Assembly (NCBI GenBank): GCA_016282315.1
Contig: JAEEKG010000092.1
Span: 1-44,443 of the forward strand
Length of the DNA: 44,443 nucleotides
Source: Clostridiales bacterium
GTDB taxonomy: Bacteria; Bacillota; Clostridia; Oscillospirales; CAG-272
Reading direction: 5' to 3'
The notes beneath the pieces are model-generated. The model worked only from the letters and a program-made list of their open reading frames with translations. It was not told the DNA's origin and ran no database searches. Below, one piece after another: positions 41,715 to 44,443 of the stretch. Made by a program: the position numbers and the translations under genes. How positions within the stretch are numbered: the stretch's first letter is position 1; the number at the start of each line of letters is the position of its first letter.

Positions 41715-43346
41715 ATGAAAAAACAAGATCTGTCTACACTTTTGGATAAACAATTTCTGGACAAACTGTTTGGCTTTTGTTATTCCAGAACAAACAATCA
41801 CTATGAAGCAGAAGATCTCTCATCTGAAATAGTACTTGAAATCATTAAGCAATCCAAGACAAATGGAGATATAGACAATCCCGAAACATACGTTTGGAAA
41901 ATTGCTCGCAATGTATATGCCAAGTACTCAGAAAGAAGAAAAATAGAGAGAGTCCACTCTTATGAAGGTGATCCCGACGATGTATTAGCAAACGCAGTTG
42001 ATGAAGAATATGACGACAGCGAAGACGAAAATCTTAAAAAAGTTTTTCGTGCCATCAGTTTTCTTTCCCGTTCTTACAGGGATGTCATGGTTTCATTCTA
42101 TTTTGACGGGAAATCCACATCTACAATTGCAAAAGAATTGAACATCAAAGAGACTACAGTCAGGCAGAGATTGTTCAGCGCAAGAAACGAAATAAGAGAC
42201 GAGGTTAACACAATGGATACAATTAATAGACCCACACAATTGAAACATATAGAATATGAGATATGGGGAACAGGCAGTCCGGCATGGAGTGATCCAAGAA
42301 ATGTTTGTGATCGTGAACTGTCAAGACACATAATGCATCTCTGTTCCGACCGACCATATTCGGCAAAAGAACTGTCTGAAGAACTCAATGTCCCGATGAT
42401 TTACATCGAAGACGAATTGAATATTCTGGAAAAAGGCGAATACGGAAGATATGGTGTTCTGAGAGAAGTTAAAGATGGCAAATATTCAATGAATTTTGTT
42501 TTGCTTAACAAGGAACAGACAATCAGGGCGTGGAATATTTATCAGAAGAATACTGTTTTTCTCTGCGATATCGCACTTAAATTCATCAAAGAACATGAGA
42601 AAGAATACCTGGCCGTTCCGTATCTGAATAAGAGTGTGACTTTGAATGATATCTTATGGTCACAAATACATAATATTGGACACATATTCAACAGAAAAGT
42701 CAAAAGCATTTTATCTGAAAAGTATTTTCCGAACGTAAAAACTCCTGACAGACCATTTTCCGTATATGGGTGGGAAGACTTTGGTAAAACATGGTTTGGA
42801 GGATGCGACGGTGCAAGTGCCAATAATGTTTTGGGGTACTCCTACATTCAGGTGCAGAACATATATAGTTCCTCAAAAGACCTACCTATATCAAAACATT
42901 TCAGTTGCGGTCTAAATATCGGAAATGATTCCAAAATGCAGATGGCAATCAGAGCAATAAATGGCCTGGATGTTTCAGTTTTTTCAGATATTGAAAAAGA
43001 AGTTGCAGCCAAGGCAATAGAAGAAGACTACATTTATCGTGAAGGTGACAAACTCTATACAAAATTTCTTGTCATTGAAGAGAAAAACAATGACATTCCG
43101 AACAATATATCAAATGGAATCACAGATCTCCTGACCGAACAGGCTGACAAAACAGCAAAAGAACTGGCATCATTTATCAAAAAAACACTCCCCGAGCATC
43201 TTGTCTGTGAATACAGATTCGTTGCAGACCTGGCTTCAATGCCTGTTGCAGAAACACTTATTCTTTCTCTTATAGAAAAGAAGGTGTTGAAACCTCTGGA
43301 AAAAAGACTTAATTCCGAAACAGTCTTTATGACAGTGAAAAAGTAG
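41715..43346 (+). CDS. Sigma-70 family factor with large C-terminal extension
   Basis: A 543-residue protein. Residues 1-165 are ECF-like: region 2 at about 10-75 (AEDLSSEIVLEII... YVWKIARNVYAKY) and region 4 at 108-162 (LSRSYRDVMVSFYFDGKSTSTIAKELNIKETTVRQ, a helix-turn-helix). A second HTH-like segment (PYSAKELSEELNVPMIYIEDELNIL) lies at about 213-240. The remaining 300 residues show no recognised domain, no membrane segment and Trp/Tyr-rich motifs (VYGWEDFGKTWFGGC). ECF factors are usually near 180 residues, so the extension may sense a signal or replace an anti-sigma factor, of which none is visible. GAGG stands 7 bases before the ATG. It is divergent to the two lipoprotein genes and may control them. 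Confidence 0.75.
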   Translation: MKKQDLSTLLDKQFLDKLFGFCYSRTNNHYEAEDLSSEIVLEIIKQSKTNGDIDNPETYVWKIARNVYAKYSERRKIERVHSYEGDPDDVLANAVDEEYDDSEDENLKKVFRAISFLSRSYRDVMVSFYFDGKSTSTIAKELNIKETTVRQRLFSARNEIRDEVNTMDTINRPTQLKHIEYEIWGTGSPAWSDPRNVCDRELSRHIMHLCSDRPYSAKELSEELNVPMIYIEDELNILEKGEYGRYGVLREVKDGKYSMNFVLLNKEQTIRAWNIYQKNTVFLCDIALKFIKEHEKEYLAVPYLNKSVTLNDILWSQIHNIGHIFNRKVKSILSEKYFPNVKTPDRPFSVYGWEDFGKTWFGGCDGASANNVLGYSYIQVQNIYSSSKDLPISKHFSCGLNIGNDSKMQMAIRAINGLDVSVFSDIEKEVAAKAIEEDYIYREGDKLYTKFLVIEEKNNDIPNNISNGITDLLTEQADKTAKELASFIKKTLPEHLVCEYRFVADLASMPVAETLILSLIEKKVLKPLEKRLNSETVFMTVKK

Positions 43347-43390
43347 AATCGAGTAGGAGGTCACCCATTAGTTGAGTGACCGACCTCTCA

Positions 43391-43425
43391 CACCACCGTG
43401 CGTACCGCTCGGTACACGGCGGTTC
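43391..43425 (-). ncRNA. Group II intron domain V
   Basis: On the minus strand GAACCGCCGTGTACCGAGCG and the following 15 bases fold as a 34-35 base hairpin (CCGCCGTGTACC with GGTACGCACGGTGG), the catalytic domain V shape of bacterial introns. A domain VI-like hairpin (GGTCAC/GTGACC with CTAAT in the loop side) follows at 43353-43386. Confidence 0.85.
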
Positions 43426-43427
43426 AA

Positions 43428-44443
43428 TCAAATATGCAAGGACTCGTACTTCATTAGGATGTCAAAGTATCCTAATTGTGCGAGTCTTTCATTTGTTAAT
43501 GTGGTCTGAAGAATACCACTATCTGCAACTGCCCAGTAGCTTTTCCTTGTATTGCCGTTTCTGTTGGCTTTCCAGGGTTCCATACCTAATTTGATTAGAT
43601 TTTCGACCCTTGTTTTGGGCTTCTTCCATTGTTTCCAAATATACATTCGAATTCTTCTTCGAAGCCATCCGTTCCATGTTTCCATTGTTGTTTTCATGCT
43701 TGCAATTCTATAGTAGGTAAGCCATCCTGTCATATATACTTTAATGTTGTTAAGCACATATTCAAGTCTTCTGCCTTGGCTTCGAGAAGTCAGCTCTTTC
43801 AGCTTTTGCTTTGCCTTCTTCAAGGATTTCGCATGGACTCGAACGAAATATCCGTTCTTGCCCCTTCCCAGTGCAAAACCCAAGAACTTAAAATTTCGAA
43901 TTGCTCCTACTGATACCGCTTTACTCTTTTCCTTGTTTACCGTGAGTTTCATTTTGTCCTCAAGGTATCTTGTACTTGTTTCAAGTAACCTCTCAGTTGC
44001 TCTTTTGCTCTTTGCCAATAGTACTATGTCATCTGCGTATCTTATTACTTTGACACCTCTTCTTTCAAACTCGTGGTCGAATTCGTTAAGATAAATGTTT
44101 GCAAGTAATGGGGAAAGTGGGCCGCCTTGCGGTGAACCCTCTTCCGTCTTCACGCATATTCCGTTTTCCAGTACTCCACTCTTGAGGTATCTCTTGATTA
44201 GTTGAATTACTCGTTCATCTTTGATTGTCCTTCTGAGAATGTTGATTAGCATGGCATGATTAAGTGTGTCGAAGTATTTGGACAGGTCCAGTTGTACTGC
44301 GTACCTATATCCTTGTTCCGCATACTCTTTTACTTTCTCTACTGCCATTTGAGCACTTCTGTTTGGTCGATATCCGTAGCTACCATCAATGAACAATGGT
44401 TCATAGATTGGTGTTAGTACTTGTGCTACTGCTTGTTGTACTA
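43428..44443 (-). CDS. ltrA: Group II intron reverse transcriptase/maturase (5' end outside window)
   Basis: At least 338 codons, open through the right edge; the first ATG at 44396 is internal, since the reading frame continues upstream in sequence typical of the family (VLTPIYEPLF before GSYGYRPNRS). Reverse transcriptase motifs include LDLSKYFDTLNH, EGSPQGGPLSPLLANI and YADD. A basic maturase domain X follows (LTYYRIAS). The protein ends shortly after it, with no clear HNH endonuclease domain, which resembles bacterial class C/D introns. It aids splicing and retrohoming of its own intron. The stop lies directly before domain V. Confidence 0.93.
   Translation of the reverse strand, partial: VQQAVAQVLTPIYEPLFIDGSYGYRPNRSAQMAVEKVKEYAEQGYRYAVQLDLSKYFDTLNHAMLINILRRTIKDERVIQLIKRYLKSGVLENGICVKTEEGSPQGGPLSPLLANIYLNEFDHEFERRGVKVIRYADDIVLLAKSKRATERLLETSTRYLEDKMKLTVNKEKSKAVSVGAIRNFKFLGFALGRGKNGYFVRVHAKSLKKAKQKLKELTSRSQGRRLEYVLNNIKVYMTGWLTYYRIASMKTTMETWNGWLRRRIRMYIWKQWKKPKTRVENLIKLGMEPWKANRNGNTRKSYWAVADSGILQTTLTNERLAQLGYFDILMKYESLHI

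Larger units (their letters stand above)
43353..44443 (-). mobile_element. Group II intron, 3' part (continues past the right edge)
   Basis: A retroelement read on the minus strand: reverse transcriptase gene, then domain V and domain VI, ending near 43353. The 3' border is placed after the AC of CCTCCTAC, because group II introns usually end in AY; it could shift by a few bases. The intron sits 7 bases after the sigma gene stop on the opposite strand. The 5' part is beyond the window. Confidence 0.85.

Overview
The window looks like a low-GC Bacillota chromosome, probably a gut-type clostridium. This is inferred from GGAGG-type ribosome binding sites, near-consensus sigma-A promoters, GTG and TTG starts, lipobox lipoproteins and a capsule export control system split into a chain-length protein and a separate BY-kinase. 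No rRNA, tRNA or CRISPR array was seen. No database search was possible, so family names rest on motifs and order of domains.

Layout. (1) 1-1845: a LexA-type repressor with a consensus promoter and palindromic operator, and a WYL regulator. (2) 1892-7093: one gene for a fused sugar nucleotidyltransferase/galactokinase-like kinase, cut in two by a complete IS21-family element (2730-5558) flanked by a 6-bp duplication; removing the element restores one 788-codon frame. (3) 7211-34266, all on the minus strand: a surface polysaccharide locus. Read in the direction of transcription it holds chain-length regulator, BY-kinase, PglF-like dehydratase, PglE-like aminotransferase, a truncated initiating transferase, a non-coding interval with a small transcription unit, PglD-like acetyltransferase, an intact initiating transferase, two GT4 enzymes, a Wzy-like polymerase, an acetyltransferase, LicD, the NeuB-NeuC-NeuA nonulosonate cassette, a 2-hydroxyacid dehydrogenase, a candidate GT-B transferase, a MurJ/Wzx-like flippase, a HAD phosphatase with a nucleotidyltransferase, a nucleotide-sugar dehydrogenase, a mutarotase-like protein, CapE-CapG-CapF, and an NTP_transf_5 protein. 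(4) 34575-41368: two large Thr-rich BspA-like lipoproteins built from a repeated composite module. (5) 41715-43346: a divergent sigma factor with a long C-terminal extension and a cre-like palindrome abutting its ribosome binding site. (6) 43353 to the right edge: a group II intron with its reverse transcriptase, cut by the window edge.

How the genes may work together (inference). PglF, PglE and PglD could make UDP-diacetamido-bacillosamine, the PglC/CapM-type enzyme would place the first sugar-phosphate on undecaprenyl phosphate, a WbuB-like GT4 could add L-FucNAc made by CapE-F-G, and a sialic or legionaminic acid type sugar, a uronic acid and a LicD-transferred phospho-substituent would complete a complex acidic repeat unit. 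This unit would be flipped by the MurJ-like protein, polymerised by Wzy and controlled by the chain-length protein and BY-kinase. The adjoining sigma factor and lipoproteins look like a separate cell-surface module and are the least explained part of the window.
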